A stretch of DNA of 64,000 nucleotides from Coriaria nepalensis (lineage: Eukaryota > Streptophyta > Magnoliopsida > Cucurbitales > Coriariaceae), in the NCBI GenBank assembly GCA_027186245.1, contig CP114495.1, positions 7,556,501 to 7,620,500 of the forward strand, read 5' to 3'. The notes beneath the pieces were generated by a model. It did no database searches, was not told where the DNA came from, and saw only the letters and a list, made by a program, of their open reading frames with translations. The position numbers and the translations under genes were made by a program. Shown here piece after piece: positions 35,651-46,252 of the stretch. Position 1 is the stretch's first letter. The number at the start of each line of letters is the position of its first letter.

Positions 35651-35919
35651 TTAGCTCATTACAATAATTTATGGAATTATATATAGCAATGCCCTTTTGC
35701 AAAAACCACTGTGTTTAAGGAGCCAAATTGTATTTTATGGAAGAATCATCCATACTCTTTTATCGTTTAAATTAATAAGTTCCAGAAATTCGAACGATAA
35801 TTAAGTGAATCCATTCGCTTTTTGGTTCAACATCTAGACTACTAAAATTTGACCGACCCACATTGATGTGGGATATGTAGTACAAGCTTTTCTCTTAAGT
35901 TTAACTCCTCCTATTGGTG

Positions 35920-36120
35920 ATCATGATATGGTGACATGGGTTGAATTCTTCTTCTTCTTTTTTAGAGAAATCTTTGGAGAGATCGTTTCACTGAAAGACC
36001 ATGAGTAGTAGTACTGTCGTGTAGAATTGGCAATTGCAATGGATACGATGTCGATTTATGGCCTTTGCTGATTGTCCTCTCATTCCTCTCTTGGCTTGCA
36101 AACCATGGTAATGCTCTAGC
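35920..36120 (-). pseudogene. Broken copy of JAZ exon 3
   Basis: Reading leftwards from 36120, the minus strand gives 'ARALPWFASQERNERTIS', 'TSYPLQLPILHDSTT', 'GLSVKRSLQRFL', then a TAA stop, then 'KRRRRIQP' and SPYHDH. It is close to exon 3 of the gene at 25.5 kb. The acceptor AG is kept ('tatag|gctagagc'), but exons 1 and 2 are missing upstream and the stop removes the end of the Jas motif. It is a duplicated fragment, not a gene. Confidence 0.8.
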
Positions 36121-36331
36121 CTATAAAACAAACTCTTTTGGATAGGCCATTGAATATAACTCCTCACTTTTAATATTTTTCAATATGTGATATACATAAA
36201 AAGAAAATTAGACAAAACATATTATCGGTTTGCTCGATTAGAAATCTAATATCACTTTAAAGTAGAGATCGAGATTTTAAAATACTAAAGATTTTTTAAG
36301 ATTCAAATTTTCGAAGGAAAGGATAAGAAAA

Positions 36332-36332
<1 letters not shown>

Positions 36333-36363
<31 letters not shown>
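36333..36363. repeat. (AC)n microsatellite
   Basis: About 15 uninterrupted AC units. It produces a run of Cys/Val codons in an antisense open frame that is not a gene. Confidence 0.9.
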
Positions 36364-36368
<5 letters not shown>

Positions 36369-36550
36369 AGAGAAACAAAGTTCAATCTCATTGGTATGTA
36401 AGCAAGACAGGCAGATTTGGGCAAATACAAAAGGATTATTACTGTTAGACTTAGAACCATCCAAAATTTTCAAGTAATTCTTGATGAAATTGCTCCTATT
36501 TATTTTTTTATTATGAACCATCCATCCATATTATTGAATGTCTTTGGAGA

Positions 36551-36945
36551 ATGAAATCAAGCTACCAAAAACAAAAAAGATTAGGTTTTCCAAAAGGAAT
36601 AGGTTTGCCCATATTTTGTTTCAAGAAAAATTTCAAACAACGATCCAAACCCTTGGATCTCTCTTCTTTGAATTTATTAGCTGACGTTGCTTGCGAGGAA
36701 CTGAAGAAGCTTAAGAATGAAAAGAAATCCAACAACAGAGTGAGAAAATCCAATAAAACGGTGAGAGATGAAAAAGGAAAAGAAGAAGAAGAGACTGTTA
36801 GGGTTAAAGCTCGTGAAAAAGAAACAGAGGTATTCTCTGATTTTACCCTACCAATCTTTTTATCAAACAAAATTAAGGATATAAAGGCAATTCTAGGTTG
36901 TCTATTCCCAAGTCAATGATGTTCAATACATTTCTCATTAGGAAA
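36551..36945 (+). pseudogene. B3 domain (DUF313) gene, copy 3, truncated
   Basis: An open frame (36551-36919) shows the family's middle part: 'SKPLDLSSLNLLADVACEEL', the K/E-rich linker, and 'FSDFTLPIFLSNKIKDI'. The text then jumps to 'ILGCLFPSQ', so most of the B3 core has been deleted and everything after 36945 is lost. The start codon shown is not the family's start: upstream DNA ('ttaggttttccaaaaggaat') resembles the intron of other copies. Confidence 0.7.
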
Positions 36946-37499
36946 TTATGTCGGGCTAATTTTCTGGCATTCGTTTAGATAGAAAGTTTCGAACATTATC
37001 GCTGGTTGAAATCTGATACAAACTCAAACCGCAGTTTCTATTCAAAACACACGGCTTCATAAAGAGTAGGGAGAGTTACATCTTTGAACTAGTTTAGCGA
37101 GCTTTTCCTGAAAAGGAAACACTCTCCAAAAATAAGCGTATGCCTCAGATAGCGGCGAGCACACGGTATTCTTTAGTAAAAGGCGAAAGAATAGTTCGCT
37201 TTGTGCTCACCGCAAGGCTGCGTGCTTTGCTCACATTTCAGTGCTTTATTTTATACGGAGTGGATGCTGACATCATTTGTTTTCTTAGCGATGTGGTAAT
37301 TTGTTGGGGCAGATTCTTAACCCACACAGCTGGGCCTGCTGGGCCGCTGGCTATCATGCATCTACAACTCAATAAAGAGATCAATAAAGAAGCGGACAAG
37401 TATAAAGTATAAGAGGGGAGGAGTTGAGATAGAATGAACGTCAACCTAGATGCCAAAAAGCCTCTCAAATAATATCTCATTGTCAAGACGGGAAATATC
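36946..37499. other. Unassigned sequence of higher GC content
   Basis: An open frame at 37140-37412 (90 codons) has no recognised family. The DNA has the look of a retroelement end, and the gag-like element on the minus strand begins just to the right, so this may be its 3' terminal part. Nothing firmer can be said. Confidence 0.35.
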
Positions 37500-39110
37500 A
37501 TTCAAGGTAGCAGAAGAAACCAACTTAACCCCTTTTCTTCCATATTATTTTAAGCTATCAAAGGTGATTTATGAGGTGCGTCCAAATTGACCAACTACAC
37601 TCTTCAACAATAATTTAGAGAAAAGATAGCACCTGCCTGTGGGCATAACAAGGTTCTTTGCGGAGGGCGAAGTAGGAGGAACTTAAGGGGAAGAAGTGGA
37701 CTTTTGAGACTCCTGACTTTCGTAGTCATCCTTAATAGGGCATGAGCCATGTTTCCTCTTAATAGCGATAGATTTCAATCTCACTAACTTTCTACCAGTC
37801 TCTCCAGCCTGGTTAGTTTTCTCCTATAAAGTTGATTTATCTGCCTTTTTAGTTTCCTTCTTAGCCTTTCTTTGTCCCCTTTTTGCTTGGAGCTCCACCT
37901 TGGCTTGCTCTAATTTCACCTTCAAATAGTATTGGCTATCCATCTCTGTAAAAGAGGCCAAATAGAACATTGGGTAAGTAATAAAAACAAGCAAATGCAG
38001 ATTAAGAAGAGGAGAAGAAAGTGAAAACTAATACCTCTCGAGTCATGGTTATGGGACACAACAGGTAGGGTTCCCAATTTGGGATGCCCTATAATAAGCC
38101 CACTTTTAGTAAGATTTTCTTTGGTGATCATGTTTTTATACGACTTTCTACTTTGAGGAAGGGACTTTATTGCATCCCATATTTCTTGCTCCTCAACAGG
38201 AATCCTAACTCCCACACCGTTGATTCCTACATAATTAGCTAGCCTTAGTTGTTATAGAAGTGGTCACATAAAGGGAAAACAAAAGATGGGAAATAGATTA
38301 CCTTATTCGCGAAATTTGGTTGGCATGAAATCTAAACCAAGTTGAGGGTTTGCCACTAACCTGACACAATGAACCATTTCTTTTTCCAAGTCTTAGTGGC
38401 TTTATGACAACCCTCAATAGGGAACTTCGAGATATGTGAAGTGTAAAACCATCCGTTATCGTCATGTTTCAGAATAAAGGCATTGTAGAATACTTGAAGG
38501 GTAGGATCTTTCCTAGTATTATACTTCCATAAGATATAAGAGCCTAGCAAGGTTCTCTAGGAATTTGGGGTAAGTTGTCTAGGAGGAAGTCCCCAATGGA
38601 CTAGCAAATAGTGGTGAAGAGGAAATTATAATCCTATCTTAAAATAAACATCTCTCTATGAACTACAATCTCAATAGTAGAACTTCCTATAGAAATGGCC
38701 TTCTGAGAAGAGTTGGGAATCTTGAATTCAATAGCATTTAGGATGTTCCCTAGAGTACGACAGGTGTTGATATCGGAACTAGTGATGGTTAAGATTACGA
38801 TCGAGGAGTGGTTAGCTGACCTCCTCCTTTCAAGGGCCTTATTTTGACTCTTAATGCTCCTAAGATGCATAGATTTCCTAGCCTCAAACTGCAACTTTTC
38901 CTTTCATGTGAGGAGGAAAATCAGAACCTATTTTATTACAAGAATCAACATTGTTGGAGAAAGTAGAACGCCCTGGCGATAAGCCTAAGAAAGTGGGAAC
39001 AAAGTCAACGCTAGGATGATCTGATAAGTAAATCCAATTTGTTAAGGCAAAAAACCCTAGAAGAGGGTCAATCTTCGACTCAACTATGACATTCATCGAT
39101 AAGTGAGAAG
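37500..39110 (-). mobile_element. Decayed gag-like retroelement, member 2 (minus strand)
   Basis: Read leftwards from 39096: 'VESKIDPLLGFFALTNW', 'SQNKALERRRSANHSSI', then 'LGSYILWKYNTRKDPTLQVF', 'YNAFILKHDDNGWFY', 'KWFIVSG', 'IPVEEQEIWDAIKSLPQSRK', a likely intron (about 37945-38030), and 'MDSQYYLKVKLEQAKVELQ' with a basic Lys/Arg-rich tail. It parallels the plus-strand element at 28-32 kb block by block, including the intron just before the 'EMD' residues. Frames are broken by several stops. The untranslated part probably extends right to about 40200. No polymerase is visible. Confidence 0.6.
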
Positions 39111-40445
39111 TAATTTATCAGTAAAGTGAATGGTAAAAAGGAAGCGCCTAATCAAGATCCTAGAGTTACTGAGATTTGATTTTACCAACGTAGAGATAGT
39201 TCAACATTCAGAACACGCAATGTAGGGGGAGAAAAGTGAACTTATTTGGGATGTTGAAAAGGGCTCGTGCAAGTTAGTAGAGTGACAACAACGTACTGAG
39301 AATCGAGGTGAGAGATCGCCTTCCAGATTAAGCGAGAAAAATGCAGAGATCAATAGGAGAAACTTCTATGAAGAAAAAGGGAAAATGGTGAAGATGAGGG
39401 GGGGGGGGGGGGGGCGGGGCGAAGAAAGACAAACTTTAAAGAAAAAAAAAAGAACTAATAAGGGGTCGCCACTTATGCAAGAGGAAGAGAAAATAGTAGA
39501 AGAAGGAACTGACAATACTTACATCAGCGGGAAAATTTCGTAAATGGAGAAAGGCGTAGGAAAAAGAGTGGGTCTGCATTCGCAACCCAGATCAAGAAAT
39601 GCAAAAAGATAGGGTTAGTTGCCACCCCATCAGCTCATGCACGGATGATGTGGCAATGGGCTATCTGTTGAGGGAAAAATATAGGAGTCTAAGTCAATGG
39701 GCTAAGCATGGCTCAACAATCTCTTATTGGGCTCATGAAAAGAGAGATGGCCCAGTCACAAAAAGGCACTAAGGGAGAGGGTCACAAAGAAGTATGATGG
39801 GCTACAATATGTGATTCGGCTTGTATGGAAAGAGAGGATAAGAATTATAATAGGAGGTACGGTGGTAATGGAGAGCATATCTCCTAACATGTTGGTACAA
39901 AGGGAGCAACCAAGTAGTGGCCGAGGGAAATACCATGCAAGCAAGTCATCTATAAGGAATCGCCACCTAGGTAGTTTTCCGTACGAGGGCTCAACTATTA
40001 GGTGGTAGAAAATCAAATGTTAAGGGTAAGATTAGGGTTTTGACGTTCATTCCTTGAGTTGCTTGACATCTCTTTCACAAAATACTATTGTTTCATTACA
40101 TAACATTTCACTACTCTCCGGCTAACTTGATCGTCGAAAGGGGTTCTTCTTTATTTCGTGTGCGCAAATAAGCTCCCGTTGAACATACATATTGTTGGAG
40201 GCTTAATGTAAAAGTGCTGACCAAATCATGCATCAACATTATATATTAAGAATTAGACTTATTTGTAAGTCAATTGGAGAGGATCTACTTGTTATTTAGG
40301 AAAATACGAGAGGATCAACTTTTAATTTTAAAAATTCAAATGATCTAATTATAATATAAGGTACATATAGAGATTTACTTATAATTTATAAAAAATCAAA
40401 AAATCTACAATTAATATGAATCAAAATATGTACAATTAATTGCCC
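39111..40445. other. Probable leader of the minus-strand retroelement and intergenic DNA
   Basis: A 17-nt G run sits at 39398-39414. Two overlapping antisense frames at 39756-40016 have no family likeness. From about 40200 the sequence becomes AT-rich. No gene supported. Confidence 0.4.
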
Positions 40446-40880
40446 TATAAGAGTTTATAAAGAGGAGGCAATAGGCATGTTTCGGTTGATTAAGAGTTAG
40501 TGGAAGTCAACTATGAGGGGGATGGAGAAAAGTCAATGAACCTGATTGATAATATATGTTAAAATAAAAGTATGAACCCATATTCCCTTAATTACTTAGT
40601 AGAAAGATATCTATTCTTTCTTCTCTTTTTTATTTTTTAGTTTCATCGTAAGAGTTTATAGAGAGGATGCATGTTTCCTTGATTCTGAATGAGTTGAAGT
40701 CAACGGACCTGATTGCTAATATATGTGTTAAAAAGAAGTATGAACCCATTTCCCTTTAATTAATTATTACAAAGATATCTGTAAATTTTTTTTTTTTTTT
40801 TTTTTTTATGATCTTAAATAAAAGTTTCCCTTTATTCTGAATGAGTCGAAGTCAACTATGGAAGGGATGAAGAAGTCATT
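40446..40880. repeat. Three imperfect direct repeats in the aquaporin promoter
   Basis: Units begin near 40446, 40649 and 40821. Shared phrases: 'taagagtttata.agagga', 'gcatgtttc', 'ga.tgagt.gaagtcaacta', 'cctgattg.taatatatgt', 'agtatgaacccat' and 'aaagatatct'. Period is about 200 bp; the third unit is incomplete and ends roughly 100 bp before the proposed ATG. A poly-T run (about 40788-40807) lies between units 2 and 3. Confidence 0.65.
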
Positions 40881-40976
40881 TCCTTTCCTCACTTCATCCA
40901 TCCATCCTCCCATCTTCTTGTGCCGCTATCGAGCCAACATCTTAGCGATTATCACAAGTCATTTCTAGCTTCATCA

Positions 40977-43558
40977 ATGGAGCCATGGAGGAAGAGCATG
41001 GATACTTTTTCTGCATCAAATATCTCTCTCATTAAGAAGGTATCAAATTGTAAATTTCTTCATGTTTCCTTTCATCTTTGACTTTAAAAAACTAATAATG
41101 ATATCCCTTCTATGTAAGTTAATTAGTTTATATGTTATTTTTTATAATAGCATAATCAAGCTTCATATACATATTTGATGATGAAAGAACGAAAAAAAAA
41201 ACAATGGAAGTGCTTGTTGATAGTTTTTAGACAATTGTTTAAAAAGGTTAAGTTGTTAGTTAGTAGAAAAGATACAAAGATGTGATTTTTTTTAATGGCG
41301 AATCACTGATCCTCTCAATACATAAGAAATATACAACGATCTTATATGGGTATAGTGTATGGCTAGTTGACACACTAAACTTGATTACAATTGCAAACAT
41401 TAATTACACATATCACATCTCAAATAATTATGAGATTGATAATTATAATTGTGATATGGTTCATTATGTTACATGATCAAACACCATTTAATTACCTTCC
41501 GCGCATATGTATAAGATCGAATCTATTCAATTTTTAAAAAAGATTATTAATCCTTAACTTTTCAAGAAATCATTCATCAATGGTTTTGAATGACTGATAT
41601 ATCTCAATCTTTTCAACTTTAATTAACTCCATTGGAGGAAGTCAGATTGAGAAATAGATTCGTTCTTAGTAGCCATGAGATGAAGGTGATCCTTTCGTTC
41701 CAATATACGAAAAAGTTCCATCAAATAAAACTTAAATGAGGGTCAACATGTGGCTTAAGCTATGATCGACATATATTATATATTTTAAGGTTGATATATG
41801 CTACAAAAGAGATCATGGTGGATCTCATCCAACTCCTTATGTTCTGAAAAAAATATGGTTAGATTTGCTCCATCCTGAGAATTATGGACTAATCCAATAG
41901 AAATTAGCTATATAGGGGATAGTTTTGAAGGAGAGAAAAAGAAAGAAGAAAAAAACAGTATGTCGTTGATTTCGATTAAACTAGTTCACAGTTCTTAAAT
42001 GATCCAGATCCACCCACCGAATACCTCTCACCGTAGATTACAACCAAAAAACAATCACGGACGTATGTAACCTACACCCATTAGACAAATGTAATTGTTT
42101 TCTTTTTCCTTTCTTACTAATTCAGTAGTTAATAGATATACTATGATGCAGATGGGAGCTGAGTTTTTCGGCACCTTCATCATGGTGTTTTCAGCAGCAG
42201 CAGCACCAATAGTGAACCAAAAGTACAATGGAGCCGAAACTTTAATCGGAAATGCAATGGCAGCAGGGATAGCAGTGATGGCTGTGGTTCTGTCTATTGG
42301 CCACATCTCAGGAGCTCACTTAAACCCATCGGTGACCATATCATTTGCAGCTTTGGGACGCTTTCCATTGGCCCAAGTCCCGGCATACATATTAGCCCAA
42401 GTTTCTGCATCAATTTGTGCCAGTTTCACGCTGAAGGGCATTTTCCATCCGTTCATGTCGGGTGGTGTAACAGTCCCTTCTGTAAACAATCCTCAAGCTT
42501 TTGGACTTGAATTCATCGTTACTTTTATTCTCATGTTTGTCATCACTAGCGTGGCTACTGACACCCGAGCGGTACGTTTCCCTTTGTTTAGAAACCAATT
42601 ATCATAGAAGTTTGAGCTGTTAGGAAAGAACTAACCGTTCTATCATACATATATAACCGCTAATACTCTCCCTCACATGATAGGTCTCATTAAACCACTT
42701 AAGGATAGTTCTTATATATTATTAAATGAACAATTAACGATAACCCATACAAGTGCTTATATATTTGTAGTAAAATTTCTCTTTTTATTTTCTAGTTAAA
42801 GATCATATTTTTTGCAACTCAGGTGGGGGAATTGGCTGGTATAGCAATTGGAGGAGTTGTGATACTAGATATTCTTGTGGCAGGGTAAGTAACTTCTCTT
42901 TTTGTCTCTCCTTTTTAAGTTTAGTATATTCAAGAATTTCTCCACTCCATTTGTTCAATCCAAATTTCTCACTGAAGTTCAGTTCGACACAGAAAATCCG
43001 GCTTAGAGGCACATATTTCATTCAGGGGTCTTTAAACCTTAACTGATGCTTCCCTTCTGGATGTACAAGATCTTTTACTACAATTCCAGTTTACAAAAAT
43101 TTTAGTTGAACTACTAATCCAATTGTAAATGAACAAAGTAAGATCGCAAAAATGGCAGGAACACGACTGGTGCCTCGATGAACCCAATACGGACAATTGG
43201 CCCGGCCATTGCATCAAGAAATTACAAGGGATTTTGGATATACCTAGTAGCACCAACACTCGGTGCATTAGCTGGTGCAGCAGCCTACACTGTGGTGAAG
43301 CTCCATGATAACAGGGAGGAGCAACGAAGGCCTCTACGGAGCTTCCGCCGGAAAGATGACGGTGATAAAGTAATATCATCAGATTCTATTACGGAATTGA
43401 CCGATAGTTTCTTCTGCTTGCCTGGAGACTGCCAGGCAGTTTGTTCAGAGTTCGAACAAACTAACGTTATTCTCTGTCACAAGGGAACTGTGGCAGTGGC
43501 CAATATTCTAAGGAGAAAAGCTCGTGTAGATGATAGTGGAGAGAGGGCAGAAGTCTAA
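40977..43558 (+). CDS. NIP-type aquaporin (NIP subgroup II, close to NIP5;1)
   Basis: Exons 40977-41039, 42152-42571, 42823-42884 and 43159-43558 encode 314 aa. Six membrane helices and two pore loops are present. Loop B has NPS (residues 79-81), as in NIP5;1; loop E reads NPI (190-192) where NIP5;1 has NPV. The order 'VNQKYNGAETLIGNA', 'GHISGAHLNPS', 'FHPFMSGGVTVPSV', 'VATDTRAVGELAGIAIG', 'SMNPIRTIGPA' and 'LRSFRR' closely follows NIP5;1, the boric acid channel of the plasma membrane. Gly and Arg of the selectivity filter are kept. Two oddities: the N-terminus is about 21 residues against about 80 in NIP5;1, and 68 residues follow the usual SFRR end. Exon 1 is inferred from phase and splice sites; a longer first exon is possible. 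The AUGUAA leader element of boron-regulated NIP5;1 was not seen near the start. Confidence 0.85.
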
Positions 43559-43829
43559 AACATTATAAATCTTTCCATAGTTCTTTTGTAATTGAAAAAC
43601 ATGAATATGATTGTTATCAGTTGAAGATGGGCATTGTCAAATTAGCGTTCTAGAAATCGACCATAAATAACACATAAAGTCGAAGTCGAAGAATCGAACA
43701 ATATCTAATATCAAAAGTAAGTCCATAATATATTGCTCAATTTTGTTTCCCATGATCCTTTTTTTTTTCTGGAAACAGTAGATCGAACAAAGTGTTTCGA
43801 GCAAAACGGTAGAAGTGAAACAGAATTAT
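43559..43829. other. Aquaporin 3' UTR and spacer
   Basis: No gene. Probable polyadenylation region of the aquaporin, followed by A/T-rich sequence. Confidence 0.5.
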
Positions 43830-44470
43830 ATACGATTACTTGCATTTTGCAACAAAGATCAACACCAGAAGTTTGGTCATAAATATTAGAGAGAGAGAGA
43901 GAGAGAGAGCAGGGTAAGGCTTAAGGAGAGTGAAATTGTGGATTCGAAGGTGATCTAGTTATGGCAGAAAATATTAAAAGTGCTGTGGGACGCAGTTCTC
44001 ATTATAAGGCAGAGAAGATGTTAAGGGTTGGTGTGCTTTGCGGGACTTGTGGCTGGGCTCACTCTAGGCCTCATGTCTCTCGGGCTCGTCAACCTGGAGG
44101 TCCTTATCAAGTCCGGCCGTCCTAAGGATCCGAAATACGCCGGTAAGTCCCTACCAAATGGAAAAAAGAATCAATGAGCTATCATATTGCGTTCTTTGTA
44201 GGCTCTGCCCATCTTCTTATCCTAATGTTTGGAGGGGTAATTCAAAACAGGTAGTTGCTGGTTGTTTTTAAAAAAGACATCTACTTGCACAAATTGTTTC
44301 CTAACACGTTCTTGTAATATTGACCTGAATTGGGAATGCAGAAATTATCTCATAAAAGAAACGTTTTTTGATACCTGAATTAGGAACGCAGAAATCATCT
44401 CATTTGAAATCCCCAGCCTATAAATTAGGCCAAAAGAAAAAAAAAAAAATCCCCAGTCTAGAAGATAAAG
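43830..44470 (-). pseudogene. Two end fragments of a duplicated RH9/RH53 helicase gene
   Basis: 43845-43890 ('attttgcaac', 'gatcaacaccag', 'ttt') matches the region just beyond the 3' end of the helicase at 46120-46165. 44330-44470 matches its exon 1/intron 1 junction (49700-49805): 'aaaagaaacgtttttt', 'gatacctgaatt', 'gaaatccccagcct'. The junction piece is itself repeated two to three times. Order and orientation equal those of the intact gene, so this looks like a tandem duplicate whose body was lost. Confidence 0.6.
44025..44142 (+). pseudogene. First-exon fragment of a DUF21/CNNM (CBS-domain) membrane protein gene
   Basis: The + strand reads '[20 protein letters not shown]' and continues [19 protein letters not shown] up to a good donor (gccg|gtaagt, 44143). 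This is the hallmark first transmembrane segment of plant DUF21 proteins. Upstream the frame hits TAA within three codons, so the N-terminus is gone, and no further exons follow. The GC content is higher than in the flanks. It is a stray exon copied from elsewhere, lying between the two helicase fragments on the opposite strand. Confidence 0.7.
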
Positions 44471-44844
44471 TAAGATAGTAAGAAGATAAACTCTGTTTCC
44501 TTAAATATATCAAAAACAATTCAACGAGTCCAAAATTATAGGAAGACTGCTTTTGGGCTCAAGTCTCACGTTTCCAGCTGTAGCACTCTCCGTATCATTC
44601 TCTACTTCCTACTTCCTTCACTTATATATTAAGTCACTTCCTACTTCCTGCTCTTTCTAACGTAATGAAGCTATGATCTCTAACGTAATGAGTTTGAAAG
44701 AGGAGAAACAGATCATGAGAATGGAGAACAATCGTGGAACAAGTCATCCTTTCCCATTGGTTTTCAAGAAGCTGGTGGACCAGAACGATCTGGGAATTCC
44801 ATATTCCAAATTAGTGTGTTGGGATAAGATACCACAAGAAAAAT

Positions 44845-45640
44845 AATGAGTAGGTTTGCCAAAAGGAATAGGTTTGGCTACTGCTCTGTTTCAGGAGAAA
44901 GTTCAAATAACGATCCAAAGCCTTTGGATCTCTCTTCTTTCAATTTATTAGCCCATGTTATTAGCCGATGTTACTTGCGAGAAGCTGAAATCTGTTTCAG
45001 TAGATGGTCCAGACAACGATCCAGAGCCATTGAATTTATCAGGTAACGTTGATTTGAAGAAGTTAAAGAGTGAAAAGAAATACAATAAAAGGGTGAGAGA
45101 TGGAAAAGGAAAAGGAAAAGAAGTAGAAGAGAAGGTTAGAGGAATTGCTCTGTTTTTACTCTACCACTCTCTTTAGCGAATAAAATTAACGACTTACTTA
45201 TTGAATAAATTAATTATTTATTAATTTATTAATCGACTTAGTTATTAATTTATTAATAAAAATCCATAGCATAGTGTTATGTAACTCCTTTTGGCAAAAT
45301 CTGCAAATAAGAAAGAATTGAGTTGGCTCGACGTGTTGGTTCTCAATTCAAGTCTTACAAAGTTTCAGCTTCAATTAAAAAAATTGAGTTCTAATTGCAT
45401 CTACAATTTGATTAAGAAAAAAAAAAAAAAAACAGTAGAACTTGTTTGTGAAAGAGAATGGGTTCAAGGAAGGCGATGATATCGTGTTGTAATCGCCGTT
45501 CCGGGTCAAACCCATCCGTGTCGGTACGGGTTTATGTGTTGCACTGATCAAGTTTGGAGAAGAAGATGGAGTCTGTTCTGATGGATCGAAAGGTGGGGCC
45601 TGGTAGTTCCATGACCTAATGGTGAAATGTTGATAGGATC
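44845..45640 (+). pseudogene. B3 domain (DUF313) gene, copy 4, dead
   Basis: An acceptor-like 'ctctgtttcag' (about 44900) precedes 'NNDPKPLDLSSFNLLA', an internal duplication of the NDPEPL phrase, the K/E-rich linker and a B3 start, 'LPLSLANKIN'. The B3 core is then replaced by an AT-rich insertion (45195-45285). The end of the domain follows: 'GWLDVLVL', 'KFQLQLKK', 'CIYNLIKK', 'VELVCEREW', and in another frame 'FRVKPIRVGTGLC'. Frames change several times. This copy best shows the complete family layout. Confidence 0.7.
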
Positions 45641-46252
45641 TTGAGGTTCACACTTCATGCATATTATGTAGCATAGTACTATTAACTATGTTTAGTTTCT
45701 ATATTTTCTCTTTTGAAGAGCCAAGTTTAAACTGATCATTAGCTACTTACTGTTTTGAACTGATTATTAGCTACTTCTGTATCAACAATAGCAGTCATTT
45801 TTTATAGTAGATCCATTGAAGAGAATTTATTGGCTATTAGTCTTATAATAACATACTGATGACTTTTAACATAAATTATGTGGATTTAAAATAAAAATAA
45901 AAATAAAAGAAAACTAGATGATATTACATATGAGCACAATAACCCACATGGAAAATTTATGAATACCATCTTCAAAAGTGGCCAAGGTTTTCTCTTAATA
46001 TAAAGCATTTTATAGCTTTCATTATAAACAGCAAGACACATAGAATTAGGCTCCAATTGGCAAAAATCATTTCCTAGTTCCTACTAAAATGCTTTCTGTT
46101 GCTACTACAATCACCTGCACATTTTGCAACAATAATCAACACCAAAACTTTGTGAAACTATTAATAATACAATGAAACCACATATGTTTAGGCAAGAGGG
46201 AGCAAGCTTACCGTTTAAATTCAAAATGTCTTCCTTTTTTTTCTTTTTCTCT
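45641..46252. other. Spacer and 3' UTR of the helicase gene
   Basis: A weak copy of the local repeat block lies at 45790-45890. The rest, up to 46252, probably holds the 3' UTR of the minus-strand helicase. Confidence 0.5.

Noticed and set aside
37140..37412. 90-codon open frame on the plus strand
   Set aside because: No family likeness; probably part of a retroelement end.
40446..40976. Minimum upstream ORF (AUGUAA) as in boron-regulated NIP5;1
   Set aside because: Looked for in the proposed leader and not seen; the true leader is unknown.
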